A stretch of DNA of 64,000 bases, from NCBI GenBank assembly GCA_036250195.1, contig JAVHZZ010000002.1, forward strand, positions 64,417,205 to 64,481,204, read 5' to 3'. Each line of letters begins with the position of its first letter. Position 1 is the stretch's first letter. This document shows, piece by piece, positions 32,328 to 44,505 of the stretch. The position numbers were made by a program, and so were the translations under genes. The stretch is from Mixophyes australis. Lineage: Eukaryota > Chordata > Amphibia > Anura > Limnodynastidae. The notes beneath the pieces were generated by a model that was given only the letters and a program-made list of their open reading frames with translations, was not told the DNA's origin and did no database searches.

Positions 32328-33159
32328 CTGCCATAGGAAAAAATATATATAATTTACTGCTATTTATTGTGCAAAAAATGAAAAAGTAATAAAAACGCAC
32401 AATAAATTAAATAAGATAACCACTTACATTAATCTGGGAAAGGTACATTTACCTATTTATATTATTACTTTTCTATGATTTAGCCAGGAGTAATAGAAAA
32501 CAAAGTCAGCTACATACAACAGTTAAACAGCCCATAGGGAGCACTGCCATTGTACTTGTCTCCTCTTATAAGATTTTCTCTGTGTTTGCTACAAATTCTT
32601 CCTCAACTTCTATCTGCTCCACTCCACTCCCCTTTCATCCGCAGCCCAGAATACTTTGCAATCTTATCAGACGTTCGCTTAGAGGGGAGGGAAATAAGAG
32701 GGCGAGGCAGCAGAATGGAACACTGAGGACTATATACAATGAAGGCAGTCATTTCTCGCCCTGTGACTCAGGGAGGTCATTGGTTTCTATGGAATAGAGC
32801 CACAATTTCATGATTATTGGTAGAAACCATAAAGCGACCTCCTCCACTGTGTGAAGGTTCATTTATGGACTGCCAAGAAGTAAAACTGACGCGCGAATGC
32901 CGTTTTGTGATGACATGCGCCTATTTTTGGGCAATTTAGACAGGGAACACAGATTTGCAGGCAGTGCTCGCAGGCCTACAAGAGTTTGCACCGGCAAATG
33001 GGAGGAGTTGGGTGGATTGGTACTTGCTAAATGCAGATTAGGCACACAAGTATAGTGGAAAAACTAAATGTAATTTTAAGGGACAGGATGATTTATACAA
33101 GATAAACGGGTGGAGAGGGCACATTTACAGGGTGTTCTCTGTTCTGCGGGAAGACATAC
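32328..33159 (-). other. Intron 2 sequence, no feature seen
   Basis: No gene, RNA or repeat recognised in this part. Confidence 0.4.
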
Positions 33160-33310
33160 AGGGGTAAATGTATCATAGTGCGGGTTGTACAAGTCACCGG
33201 AAATTGGCGAGATGACAGCTTAAATTTAAAGCGGCGCTGCCTTGTAAAGGGAAACTTCCCTTTACAAGTCAGCGCCTTGCAGATGAATTTTACAGGGGTT
33301 CCAGAGCTGC
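33160..33310. repeat. Small foldback element
   Basis: Left edge AGGGGTAAATGTATCAT and right edge GATGAATTTTACAGGGG are approximate inverted repeats. The centre is a strong hairpin (GGCGCTGCCTTGTAAAGGGA / TCCCTTTACAAGTCAGCGCC, about 33232-33276). Confidence 0.5.
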
Positions 33311-34914
33311 GAAATAGATGTACATCTTGAAATGTAAGTAAGGGCGCTTATGTACATAAAGAAGCACTGCTGATCGGCAGTTTGGTGGTTTGCAAAGGGC
33401 CCTTAGAGTCCTATTTAGTAATTACCGGGTTTCCCCTGGATAATTTTACTTCCAGAACGCTAATTTTTCCTCCAATTTATAAGAGTCATTTATTATTATT
33501 CTTTAGCTGGGACAGCACTTCCAAAAACGTCTGTCTTGGTAAAGTACTTCCCCTCCCAGTAATGTCCTTAGTCTCAGGGGCAAAAGACATCACATCCATG
33601 CTTGGCTAACTAGTATATACTGCACATGCTTGGCTGATAGGTCGAGCATGCGCAGATTTAAACAGAAAGACTACAGTCTCTGGTGGCCATAGAACAAAGT
33701 AAGATATGATTAATGTCATCTGTAGATGGTAATCGTATTAAAGCTACGTTTTTTGCAGCTTGGTAAATTGCTGGGTACAGCGGTACTAAGCACCAAATTA
33801 ATGAACGCTGGCGAAAATTATGATCTTTGATAAATGACACCTTATAAAAAATAAAATAAATAATTTCTCAATGACCTGACTATGTGAATGGATATAAAAT
33901 TTACAATTGAGATGAGATTTTGGACAATAAACTTTATTATTGATAGCCAGTTAGTAGGGAATGCAGTGGGTATGGAAAATGATCAAGACTGCGAGACAAC
34001 CAAGATTATGAAATTATCAGCCCCACTAGCTGACTGCAGGATGGTGTATTCAACAAACTTCCAGTTGCAATAAGATTGTGACAATCGCCCCCACCGGGAA
34101 GAGGTGGAACATGGTCAATGAACATGCACTAAGGGAGTGCTTGCATTCCAAAAGGCTCCTGACAACAGGTTTGTCTGATAACACTTATTTGAAAACCTGA
34201 CAAAATTGTTGACATTTACAAATACTTGTGGTTCCACATACATTATAAATATATATAAATAAATGGTAGTAATAATAATAATAAATAATAAATTCTTAAA
34301 ACGTAGTCGATTTTTTCCCGTCATAGTGGAATCAAAATAGCTAGCAAGGGGATTAAAAATTCAGAATGGCATGATAGACAATGTTTATTGACATAAATAT
34401 CTGCTGCCCTTTATGTGACTGGGAAAAAAAAAAGAGTCAGTTATCAAAGAACTACAGGTTGTGCAACTGGGGAATCAGAACCAACCCAGTTCCTGTTGGG
34501 ATAACTAGATAGGCAATATGTTGGAGTAATGAGAGTTCACTTTAACAAGTAGATCTTGTAGTATTGTAACTTCTTCAGTAGCAAATAGCTGGGGATTGAG
34601 AGTTGAAGGGAATGATTTCCGCAAGTGAAGACAAAGTGAAAATCACCAGTTGAGCATAAGTGAGCGCGGGGGACTTGAAGACAAGGAGATTTTCCCAGTC
34701 TTCACTTTTGGCATGCAATAGTTCATTCTGAAGAATAATTAATATTAACCTGTCGCTGAATTTGGCTATTGCTGTAACCGCATCAGAATTATAATTTTGC
34801 ATCTTTAACAGTTGGGTGCAGGGTGAAATAGATCAGTGTACATTCTGGTCACTTTGCTTATGAAAAAGTTGGGCGGTCGGGAACAGATAAAAAAAAAATA
34901 ATAAAAAAATAAAT

Positions 34915-34917
<3 letters not shown>
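33311..34917 (-). other. Intron 2 sequence, no feature seen
   Basis: AT-rich DNA with short simple repeats (for example (TAA)n near 34268). No exon or classified element recognised. Confidence 0.4.

Positions 34918-34920
<3 letters not shown>

Positions 34921-34974
<54 letters not shown>
34921..34974. repeat. (AT)n microsatellite
   Basis: About 27 AT units, roughly 95 bp from the exon at 35070. Confidence 0.95.
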
Positions 34975-34980
<6 letters not shown>

Positions 34981-35069
34981 ATCTTTCCTATATTCACCAT
35001 TGGTCCCTCACAAACCAGTGGGCTTGCATTGTTAAATATACTGTACACAGCACATGAATAAGTTCCTAC

Positions 35070-35174
35070 CAGATGTTTTGCTCTCTCTGCCTCCCGTTTC
35101 ACAGAATCAATATTAAATCCACCAAAGAGTTCTTGTGAGTCTGAGTCCTCTGAAACCACGAGAGGTGAGAACAG
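35070..35174 (-). CDS. ePHD gene exon 2: middle of the extended PHD finger
   Basis: 105-bp exon, phase 0 at both ends, between TTTTCAG and CTG|GTAGGA. It encodes LFSPLVVSEDSDSQELFGGF then NIDSVKREAERAKHL. It aligns with the known ePHD linker of PHF6/PHF11, an LFSS/LYSS start, an acidic loop, then a (G)F-x-(I/V)-x-x-V-x-(K/R)-E helix ending just before the second C-x2-C. Symmetric phase. Confidence 0.9.
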
Positions 35175-36059
35175 CTGAAAAGAAAAAAAAGACAACATTT
35201 AAAATCAGACTTTTTATGTTAGCGCTCATGCACACCACTGTGTTCTACATTTAATCCCAACACGGAAGTAAAACAGATCATTGAGCTCTGAGCGTACATT
35301 CCGGTGGTATCACCAAGTGGCAGTCAAAGGGGGGGGGGGGATAACAAGGATAAATACTTGTCATTCATACTCAACATGTATAATTCATACAGACAGCATC
35401 AGATTTGAGGATTGTAATGCGGAAGCAATTAGGGAACTCTGGTGTTGTGGAGAATTTCTGGAGTGTTTACATTGATCATGATCCAAATCGCTTGGTCTTC
35501 AACGGTTAAAATCAACCACAGAGGCCTGCCAGGATTTAGGACAACCATTTTTTCTGCCATAAAAATATAAGCAATGATCTTATGGAGGAGAGACCCTCTG
35601 CATACTTGTGATAAGTAAGGTTTCTCAGGGAGATATGGATATGTGGACCCGAATTACAGAAACAAAGTAAACTCTATATTAGTGTCTCTAGATTTGGCTA
35701 GCCCAAATAATGTTGTATTGTTTGAACACTTAGAAATCGTTTTGCCAGATCTTCTGCCAATCTTCCTCATCAGTAGCTCTCCCACAATCCCTCTCCTATC
35801 TAATTACATAAAGGCAATTGTTTTTTTGGTAAAGCGAAGATACCATAAAGTATGGAGATAATCCCTCTCCCCAGTGGGTTGTGCATTTAAATTCTTTCAA
35901 ACAGAGATTCCTGGAATACGAAATTGCTTTGAAAGAGGCAGTTTGTAGGTACCAAAAAAAAAATCCAAAACTTTTGTAATCAAAGGGGTTTAGTCAATAA
36001 AGACACATTAGACCTCATCTATAGTTAGAAGCAAAACACAAAAAAAATTGGATTTTTAT
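35175..36059 (-). other. Start of intron 1, no gene seen
   Basis: Contains a G12 run (35329-35340). No classified repeat or exon recognised. Confidence 0.4.
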
Positions 36060-37898
36060 ACTTACTGTAAAATTTCTCTCTGAACACAAGTTGGGAGAGA
36101 CTGCTCACCTTGATATAGAGGACACTGTGGTAGTAAAGGCACTAAAAGCTTGTCTAGCCTGCTCCCCCCCTCCCCTCTATGCCCCCTCCACCGGAAGAGC
36201 TGTGTTTTTCTTTTTTTTTACTATTCAAGCCACAAGAGGGCTAAGCACAACCAATAGAACACACAACAGAACTGTCAGAACAAAGGGTGGGAGCGCAGTG
36301 TCCCTCACCTCGTGTTCAGAGAAAGATTTTACGGCCAGTACAAAAATCCCACTTTCTATTTCACACTAGTTGGGGGACACTGCTCCCCTAAGCTGCCCCT
36401 ATGGGTGGAAATGCTCAGAATGAGCGGCGCATAAAACTTGTCGGCGAAAATTTGCATTCTTGGTCGCACAGACGTGGAAACTGTAGAACCTGGTGGATGT
36501 GTGAACAGAAGACCAAGTAGCTGCTCAGCCAAGGCCCCGTGCCGCGCCATCTAGGAGGCGCTAACCGACCTCATGGAGTGAGCCATCAGCCCGTCAGGAA
36601 CTGAAGATCCTTCCAAAATGTACACCTGACATATAGTAATGGTCTCCGTCTGCTCGTGGCTGTCCAGCCACGCTTCCGATCATCATACAAGACTAGAAGA
36701 CAGTCTTCCGAACCGAAACTGTACGATACACATAAATTCTCAAGGCTCTGACCACATCCAACAAGACTGAGCTTTGACCAGAAGCCAGCGAATCCTGAGG
36801 GAGTACTGGCAGAACAATATCCCAGTTTATGTGAAAACTTCAGGACCACTTTTGGTTGAATAGAATGCTTAGTTCTAAGCACTGCATTGATCATCATGGA
36901 AAATCAGAAGTGGAGGACGTCAGGAAAGAGTTGCCAACTCCGAAACCACTCTGGCCGATGAAATGGGCAGCAAAAAAAGCTACTTTCCAGGAAAGAAGTT
37001 TTAGAGAAACAGACTCCAAAAAGCAACTTTTGAAGTGCTGAAAAGACCAAATTTAGATCCAATGGAGCCACTGGTGAAACAAAGGGTGGTTGTATATGAA
37101 GTACCCTCTGTAGAAACTTCTGCACTACTGGCAGCAGAGCTATATGTTTATGGAAAAGAGGCGCCTAAGGGGAGATATGATTACTATGTACAAATACATT
37201 AGGGGTCAATACAGAGAGCTTTCATGGGAACTTTTTACCCCAAGGACCATAAACAGGACTCGTGGTCATCCCCTAAGGTTAGAGGAGAGGAAATTTCACA
37301 ACCAGCAAAGGAAGGGGTTCTTTACAGTAAGGGCAGTCAAGATATGGAATTCATTGCCAGGGAAGGTTGTGATGGCAGATTCAATAGATATGTTTAAGAA
37401 AGGGTTAGACAAATTTTTAGCGGAAAGGTGTATCCAGGGATACGACCGTTAATTTAAAATAAGGGATAGTAGTGGATATAGGGTAAAAATTGGATTGCAA
37501 TATTGAGTCTGGGATAATTTTCAAAATTGAAACAGATGGGCGGTTGCCTACTCTGGATTAATTTCAAATATAAGTGCAGGATCGCAGGAGATCCAAAATA
37601 GGTTGAACTTGATGGACTGGTGTCTTTTTTCAACCTCATCAACTATGTTACTATGTTACTATGTAAATACACCAACAAGGCCGACACCTGGACCTTAAGC
37701 GACGACAGCCGAAATCCCCTGTCCAGACCATCCTGAAGAAATGCCAACACTCTGGCTAAGTGAAAGGAACTAGTAGACACTTGTATCTTCTCACACCAAC
37801 CGATGTATGCCTTCCTAATCCAATGGTAAATGTTAGACGATGCCGTTTTTTTTTGCCTGATTCATGGTATTAACCACTCTCTCTGAGAACCACTTTCA
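36060..37898 (-). mobile_element. DIRS fragment D (3' end), interrupted by CR1
   Basis: The terminal repeat at 36060-36390 has GGGGGACACTGCTCCCC and 'GAGCGCAGTGTCCCTCAC'. The recombinase C-terminus is at 36356-36550 (RHGALAEQLLGLLFTHPPGS) and the middle at 36586-36897 (FGSEDCLLVLYDDRKRGWTA). Recombinase N-terminal DNA resumes at 37666-37898 after the CR1 insertion (37141-37665). Cut at 37898 by the Gypsy-A LTR. A more diverged subfamily than DIRS-B. Confidence 0.75.
37141..37665 (+). mobile_element. CR1-type LINE 3' end
   Basis: Encodes the terminal part of the LINE polymerase (37144-37452): KRRLRGDMITMYKYIRG, RTRGHPLRLEERKFHNQQRK, FFTVRAVKIWNSLPGKVV, DMFKKGLDKFLAER. The 3' UTR ends with 'GGTTGAACTTGATGGACTGG', 'TCTTTTTTCAACCTCATCAA' and an ACTATGTT repeat, typical of 5'-truncated CR1/L2-group copies. 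Inserted in DIRS-D. Confidence 0.75.
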
Positions 37899-38225
37899 TC
37901 TAAGGTCCTTTCTTCAGACAGTTGCAGAATACATATTCCCAAAGAAAAGTTACAAAACCCAAACAAGTCATTTTCCTACCAAAATACACAAAAGACTTCC
38001 TCAACAAAGCTTATTGCATCAGGTATATGCCGCAGAAAGAATGCCTTTCCTCTAGTAAAGTTAAAACAAAAAACAAATTTCCTCCCCTGTTCACAGAAAT
38101 AATGATATTTCCTTTACAAAAATACACACAATATCAAAAATGAGTACATTTGCAATCATATAAGTGCCCTGCGCATTTCCTTTAGATAAATTTATACCAT
38201 AAGTATTTATAAGTGATCCATCACA
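37899..38225 (-). repeat. Gypsy-A 3' LTR, truncated
   Basis: Starts (minus) TGTGATGGATCACTTATAAA, matching the solo LTR at 2948, and covers about 330 of about 1,130 bp. Immediately upstream is the purine tract AAGGGAGGGGAGGAG (38226-38240, minus), the expected plus-strand primer site. Confidence 0.8.
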
Positions 38226-38306
38226 CTCCTCCCCTCCCTTGTCCATGCGGGCAAGCAGAGTGCCATGTCTCCACGATTTGGCTCCTGGTTCCGCAGTCTC
38301 TTAGAG

Positions 38307-39509
38307 TTACCAGAAGTGACCCGGAGGATCCGGCTCTTCCTGCCGAGACAGTCCATCCGCCTTGCTGTGAGCCTTTTGCTTGATAATTATGTGAAAGTCA
38401 TAAATTTGAAGGGTAAGGCTCCAGCGCAACAATCTGCCATTTCCCCCTGAGGTGTGTTGTAGCCACTTTAAAGGATTTTGACCAGTGACCACAGTAAAAT
38501 GTCATCCATACAAACAAGGTTGAAGTTTCTCCACTGCCCATACAATGGCCAAACATTCCTTCTCAATTGTGGCATACCCCACCTCCCGATTAAGCATTTT
38601 TGTGCTCAAATAGGCCACAGGGTGCTCCTGCCCATCTGGCTAAGTACTGCTCCCAGTCCATACTGTGACGCGTCAGTTTGCACAATAAAGTCCTTCTCAT
38701 AATTGGGCGCCAACAGTACTGAGCACGAACCTGAGCTTCCTTTAACAACTGAAATGACAGCTCACAAGCGGGTGTCCAGTGAACTACTTTGGGGAGTTTA
38801 TTCTTAGTGAGATCTATCAGGAGCTTCTCTACAGTGCTGAAGTCTAAGATGAAACGTCTGTAGTGCCCTGAGGTCCCTAAGAAGGCCAATACTTGTCTTT
38901 GGGTTGTGGGCCGGGGCCAGTCTCAGATTGCCTTTACCTTAGCTGGTTCTGGCTTAACCCTACCTCCCCCCACACAATGACCCAGGTACTGCACCTCCGA
39001 CATCCCCATTTGACACTTGTCAGCTCTGATTGTCAGACCTGCCCACTGAATTTTCACTTGCCCTACAAATTTCAGATGATCTTCCCAGGATTTACTGAAA
39101 ATGGCTATGTCATCCAAGTACGCCTGAGGAAATCCTTTACACCCTTCCAGCAGGTAATCAACCACAGGCTGAAAGGTGGCTGTCGCATTCTTCATCCCAA
39201 ATGGCATGGACTTAAACTCGAACAAGCCAAATGGTTCCTGAGCTTCGGGGGTCAGCGGTATCTTCCAATACCCCTTGCTCAAGTGCCAACTCAAGCTAAC
39301 TCGTCTGACAGAGCGTCAATTCGGGGCAGAGAATAGGCATCAGACACGGTCACCTCTTTCAACCAGCCATAGTCTACGCAAAACCGCGTTGTCTTGTCCT
39401 TCTCAGGAACCAATACAACGGAGGACGCCCATGGACTATGCGATGGCTGAAAATATTTTTTATTTAAATCTTGCAACCTTATATAAACAATTTGAACCAG
39501 GTTCGGCAC
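38307..39509 (-). pseudogene. Gypsy-A pol fragment: RT and RNase H
   Basis: The order on the minus strand is QPSHSPWASSVVLVPEKD (RT start), LPRIDALSDEL, PFGMKNATATFQPVVDYLLE, active site QAYLDDIAIFSKSWEDHL, ADKCQMGMSEVQYLGHCVGG, then an RNase H part ending GNGRLLRWSLTLQIYDFHII and KADGLSRQEE. Frame breaks at about 38890 and 39290. The domain after RNase H should be integrase, but the sequence reaches the polypurine tract within about 70 bp. Confidence 0.8.
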
Positions 39510-39744
39510 ACAAGCTTAAAAACATAAATATATATTAGGGGAGATTGCCCCATAAAAGTCTAGCTTAAGTCCATAATAGATAATTAATAAAAAACATAAC
39601 ATAAACTAGAAAGGGTACCTACAACAAATAAACAAGAAATCAAATCATAAACAACCTATCAAATTTTCAACCCAAGCAAAGAAGAAGTAACCAAGACACA
39701 CGTAAAGCCACATTTGAAAAATTACATTCGATTCAGAAAATCTA

Positions 39745-39761
39745 GGGGGGGGGGGGGGGGG
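39745..39761. repeat. G17 homopolymer
   Basis: Seventeen G in the 3' UTR of the Tx1 LINE (plus-strand reading). Confidence 0.95.
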
Positions 39762-40759
39762 AGGAGTTGAAAGGATAGAAAGCCTTAGACAGAGAAAGCC
39801 ACCGGACTGTGGCCCCATTACGGAGGCCTCAGACCCCGCCAGAGTCTGACCCAGTTTGCATTGTTCATCCAGAGCTTCTCCATATCCCTTAACTTACAAA
39901 CCTCGTGGAGAATGTCACCCACCACCACTTCACAGGGAAGGACCTTTTGTCTGATGGAAACCTGACACCTAGCGTTCCAAGTGATGTTTCTAGTAAATAA
40001 ACTAACAAAAAAAAAGGGTGCCTAAAGCTAAATCCCGCCACCTATCCTTGAATGCACCATAGACTCATTCAGGGTAACTGAGCCCTGAAAGGCAAGGGGT
40101 GCCCAAGGACCTGGAGAAATCTCCTGTACATTCTTTAAGTTAAAGGAGCACTCAAGCGAAAAGTGGTCCATGGTCTCTTACTTCCCCTGACACTCCTCTT
40201 GTGGACAAACACGATCATTGGCACTGCTATACCTTAGGTTCCCTCTCACAGAGAGTCTCCCATGGAAAGGGAGCCAAGCAATGTCCCAAAACTTCAGAGG
40301 AACTCTCCCGGAATTAACCAAGGAAAGATCCTCTGAACACACATCACCTGGGCAGTCACTCAGTGACAGCTGAACCCAGAAGTGAGAGTGCAAGATTCTC
40401 CTCTCCAACTCCCTTCTAGAGGAGTTCCTAACTTCCCCCGCCTTCAGGCCCCAACGACTTGTCACTTTCAATCCCAGAGACGCATAGGTCGCGAGATACT
40501 CATGACAGACCCGGAAGGTCCTCACTTTGCCACTTTCCATCCAAACATTAAGGAAGAGATTCACCAAGACCCTAAAGCCGCTTACCCATTGAGGAGGAGT
40601 CTAAAGACTACTGAGATGCAACTTTAAAAAAAAAAAAAAAAAAACAGCACTGGGTTAACCATACCCAGGCCACCCTCCCTACTTGATCTGTAGGTCACAG
40701 TTCGCTTGATCAGGTTCAGCCTATTCCCCCAAAGCAAAAGGAAGAACACCGCATAAACC

Positions 40760-42261
40760 CTATAAAGACTGTGGCAAAACGCACACGTAGCTAATGTACA
40801 GAAACTCCGGGATCAGGTAGGTCTTCACAAGGTCTACTCTTTCCCTAAGAGAAAGCTTCCACCTCCTCCAGCTCTCCGCTTTCCGAAAAGCTTCCTCCAG
40901 TTTTGTCTCCCAGTTTTCCTTGACATAATCACCAGGTCCGAATTGAATTCCTAAAATTTTGATCTTGCTACTGGCCCGGGGAAGGCTATCGGGAAGGTTA
41001 AGCTGACAACCTTCCTTCTCCATCAAGAAAACTTCACTCTTATCCTGGTTTACTTTCTAGCCACTGGCTTCGGAGTACCTGCAGACCAGAGTTGTTACCT
41101 CCATTGCTTCTGCACAACTTGACAAGACAACAGTGACATCGTCCGCGTAGGCTACCCTCTTAAAAGGACACTCCCGACCCAACAGCACCCCTCCTATCAA
41201 GCTACCTTCAATCCTTCGAATGAAAGGATCTATTGCAAACACATACAAAAGGGGGCTCAGGGGGCAACCCTGACTTACTCCAGAGTTGACCACAAAGGAT
41301 GGACCTACCCAACCATTCACAAGAGGGAAGCTGTTGGCCTGATTGTAAATAGTACAAAGCCAATTCACCACCCGCACTGGAAGACCAAACCTCAGAAGTA
41401 GAGCCCACAGGTACTTGTGATCCACCCTGTCAAAGGCCTTTGACTGATCAAGAGCTAAAAGATATTTTCCCCACTTCTAAGCCCGACAGCGCTCAATGGC
41501 CTCCCTGACCCCCAGGACAACACTGCAGGTACTTCGGCCTTTCACAGTGCAATGCTGTGAGGGGGAAAGCATTTGATCAGAGATCTGCATCAGTCTATTA
41601 AAAAACACCTTTGCCAAAATCTTTCTATCAGTATTGGGAGGGGCTATGGGGCACCAGATCTCGATATGCGACTGATACGTCCCTTTCGACAGCAAAATAA
41701 GTGCAGAAACCCTCATGGAGGCTCTCCAAGCTCTCATTAAAGACCTCAACGCGGCATGGAGCCAGAATGTCCACAAAGATCTTAAAGAGCTTGGAGGATA
41801 AGCCATTAAGGCCTGTAGATTTCTTTTTAGACAACTCATCTATGGCCATTCTGAATTCATCCACCGTTATCTCGCTGCCCAAAGACTTAAGCAAACTGCT
41901 CAAGGCCAGGTATTTCCCTCAGGAACTGGTCCATCTTTTCTCTGTCTAGTGATTTCTCAGACAAGAGATCAGAGTAGAAAGACTGCAGAACACCAAGGAT
42001 GCTCTCCTTATCCTTCCTTAGAACAGCCTCAGCATAGTACAGACCCCTCACCTCTTTCATATCTACCGACTTCCTACAGTTCAGGTAAGGGTCGGGCGAG
42101 TGGTACTTCCCGTAGTCCCTTTTCAAAAAGGAAGTATACAGGTCATATTGCACCTCTCTCATTTGAGTTTTCACCTGGGAGATTTCCCCACCATCTTCCT
42201 GTTCAGAAATCAGGAATCCAAGTTTCCTTTTTAATGTAGAATAGGTATTTTCTCTTAACAA
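40760..42261 (-). pseudogene. Tx1 LINE ORF2 reverse transcriptase and C-terminal region
   Basis: 42261-41887 is the linker (ENTYSTLKRKLGFLISEQ, DRGK-like). 41903-41628 has ITVDEFRMAIDELSKKKSTG with the TGLNGL block. 41425-41057 has NSGVSQGCPLSPLLYVFAID and the active site VAYADDVTVVLSS (YADD). 41026-40760 has KIKILGIQFG and ESWRRWKLSLRERVDLVKTY, typical thumb/C-terminal signatures. Frameshifts at about 41630 and 41440. Confidence 0.75.
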
Positions 42262-42490
42262 GTTGTTTCAACTACCAAATCACTGAAGAAACCCCAGGTC
42301 CTCATTTTAAATACCCCCCACCACTCTGACCTACTCCATCCTGCCTCCAAAAGTATCTCTTGGGATTCAAAGAAGTCCCTAAAGGATTGTCTTACCACCT
42401 CCTCCTCTAGGAGCTTATAATTCAGGCGCCAAAGGACCCTACCTGTCTGAAGTGTCTGAAGCATTCAGGGATACACCAAGATAAACGTGG

Positions 42491-43081
42491 TCAGAGAACT
42501 CTACTGGCTTGAGCTCTGGAGCCAAAGTTCACGAACTCTCTAACAAAAAACCTGTCTATCCTAGACCTCCAGCTACCTCTATAATAAGCGAAACCCATGT
42601 GGTCTGTAAAATGTCGAACGTGTACATCCACCAGACCCGCCCGTCTTGCCATACTAACTAGAAAAATGGAATCATAGCCCAAAGAAGCCCTTGAACCTCC
42701 CTTGTCTTTGGTCCTAATAATAGTGTTAAAGTCACCACCAAAGACCATCTGGTGGGCCAAAAAAAGATATGGCTTTATCTCCCTAAAAAGACACTTCCTT
42801 TCCCATTTGGTTTGTGGACCGTAGATGTTGATCAATCTCAGGTTGTGTCCCTTCAGGTTGACATCCAAAACCATACATCTACCTACTTGGAGCTCTATAA
42901 CTCGTTGGACAGTTATGTCAGTAAAAAGGACTGCCACCCCATCGTATGCCTCGACCGCAAGAGACCAATATGAGAGTCCATGCCTCAGCCCTCTCTTGGC
43001 TTTATGTAGGTCGGCAAGCCGACCTATTCTGGTCTCTTGCAAAAATAAAAAATCAGGCTCAACCGTGCTGAAAAAAATCAT
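42491..43081 (-). pseudogene. Tx1 LINE ORF2 endonuclease
   Basis: 196-residue open frame with the APE-like motifs in order: FLFLQETRIG, LRLINIYGPQ, MVFGGDFNTIIRTKDKGGSR, TDHMGFAYYRGSWRSRIDRF. These form the metal-binding and catalytic pocket that nicks the target DNA for target-primed reverse transcription. The N-terminal NxxG segment is outside the frame. Confidence 0.75.
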
Positions 43082-43679
43082 AGGCTATGTAACGAGCACG
43101 TTCGGACAGAATGGATGCCACATTAATGGTGACGAACCTTATAGGCTGGGAAGCCATCCTTCTGAGTTATAGAAATTGGACCCAGATTACTTCCTCTTTA
43201 CTTGTTTTACAGAGTCTTCATCACAAGAACCCCATCTCTTAATACGAACTCCAACTGGCATGGTGCCATAATCCCAAAAAACCACCACCTCGCCTTCTGG
43301 GGCCTCCTTGCCGGAGTCTAAGGAGACAATAACACTACACATTCTAACAGAGGCAACGACATCTTCCTCTTCACCCCTATCCCTAATATTAGATACTGCT
43401 GTTTCTTGGTCTAAAGACCCTAAATTAACCCCCTGTGGGTCGGGAGGGCCAGGAACTGGATCTGTAATAACCAGAGGAGCCACCGAAGTGGGACCAGGGT
43501 CACACAGACCCGGATCAGAAACCCGGCCCACAATACCAGGAGGACTTAAGAAAGAACTGGGGCCTGCTCTTCTACCAAAAGAGGCCTAAAACAAGACTTT
43601 ACAGGACTTTTCAATAACCCCTCCCTGTTAGACTTAACCACAGGTTATTTACTACGTACCCTTGATTTTGTCTTTATTA

Positions 43680-44505
43680 TTTTTCATTATTAATTTTTAT
43701 TTATAGGGCGTCACTAGGTATCCGTAGCGCCGTACAGGGACAGACAGAAACACGATACAGGGTGAGACAGCACGGTACAGTTAACAAAAAGCACAGTAAC
43801 TCAGAAGCTCGATGGACAGCTAGATGAGAGGCGAGAGCCCCCGGCGGGGTAGAGAAAGGGCTAGAAGGGCAGGAGGACCTCACGGAAGAGACAAGGAGCT
43901 GGAGAGCAGAGTTAAGGTGGTGGAGAACAGAAGGAGAGGAAGCCCTGCTCGAAGGAGCGTACAATCTAAGGGGAGGGAAGGACGGACAGAAACGCAATGG
44001 TAGGAGGAGGGAATGGGGAGAACGGAGGCTGAGACGGAGAGGAGGGGAGAGGAGAATGAAAAGGAGGGAGACAAGAGGGGGACAGGAGGGAGGGCAGGAG
44101 TTGGAGGAGGGTAGGGGGACACTGGGAGGAGGTCAATTAGGTGGGGGACTGGAGGGCTTTAAGGAAAAGGTGGGTTTTTAAGGACCGTTTGAAGCTGGAC
44201 AAGTTGGGGGAAGTTCTGATGGAGCGAGGGAGCTGGTTCCAGTGGAGAGGGGCAGCACGGGAGAAGTCTTGGATGCGAGCATGGGAGGAGGTAACCAGGG
44301 GAAAAGAGAGGCGGCGGTCGTTAGCCGAACGCAGAGGGCGGGATGGAACGTGAATGGAGATTAGGTTGGAGATGTAGGGAGCAGTGGAGTTGGAGAGGGC
44401 CTTGAAAGTAAGAGTGAGGAGCTTGAACACGATTCTGTAGGGGATAGGGAGCCAGTGAAGGGATTGGTAGAGGGGGGAGACAGAAGAGGAGCGGCGAGAA
44501 AGGAA
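43680..44505 (-). mobile_element. L2-type LINE 3' end nested in the Tx1 ORF1
   Basis: The minus-strand translation from about 44500 reads SLHWLPIPYRIVFKLLTLTF, APYISNLISIHVPSRPLRSA, AAPLHWNQLPRSIRTSPNLS, SFKRSLKTHLFLKAL, the conserved end of L2/CR1-group polymerases. The 3' UTR has 'CGAAGGAGCGTACAATCTAA' (plus) and the tail near 43700 is TTTTTATTTATAGGGCGTCA. Tx1 sequence continues on both sides. Confidence 0.75.

Noticed and set aside
37864..38143. Short plus-strand frames over the Gypsy-A 3' LTR
   Set aside because: Antisense to the LTR; the same sequence recurs as LTR at 2985 and 47170-47470.
43701..44122. Ser/Leu/Pro-rich frames in the L2 3' UTR
   Set aside because: Low-complexity GA-rich UTR read on the opposite strand; the real L2 polymerase end lies at 44140-44500.
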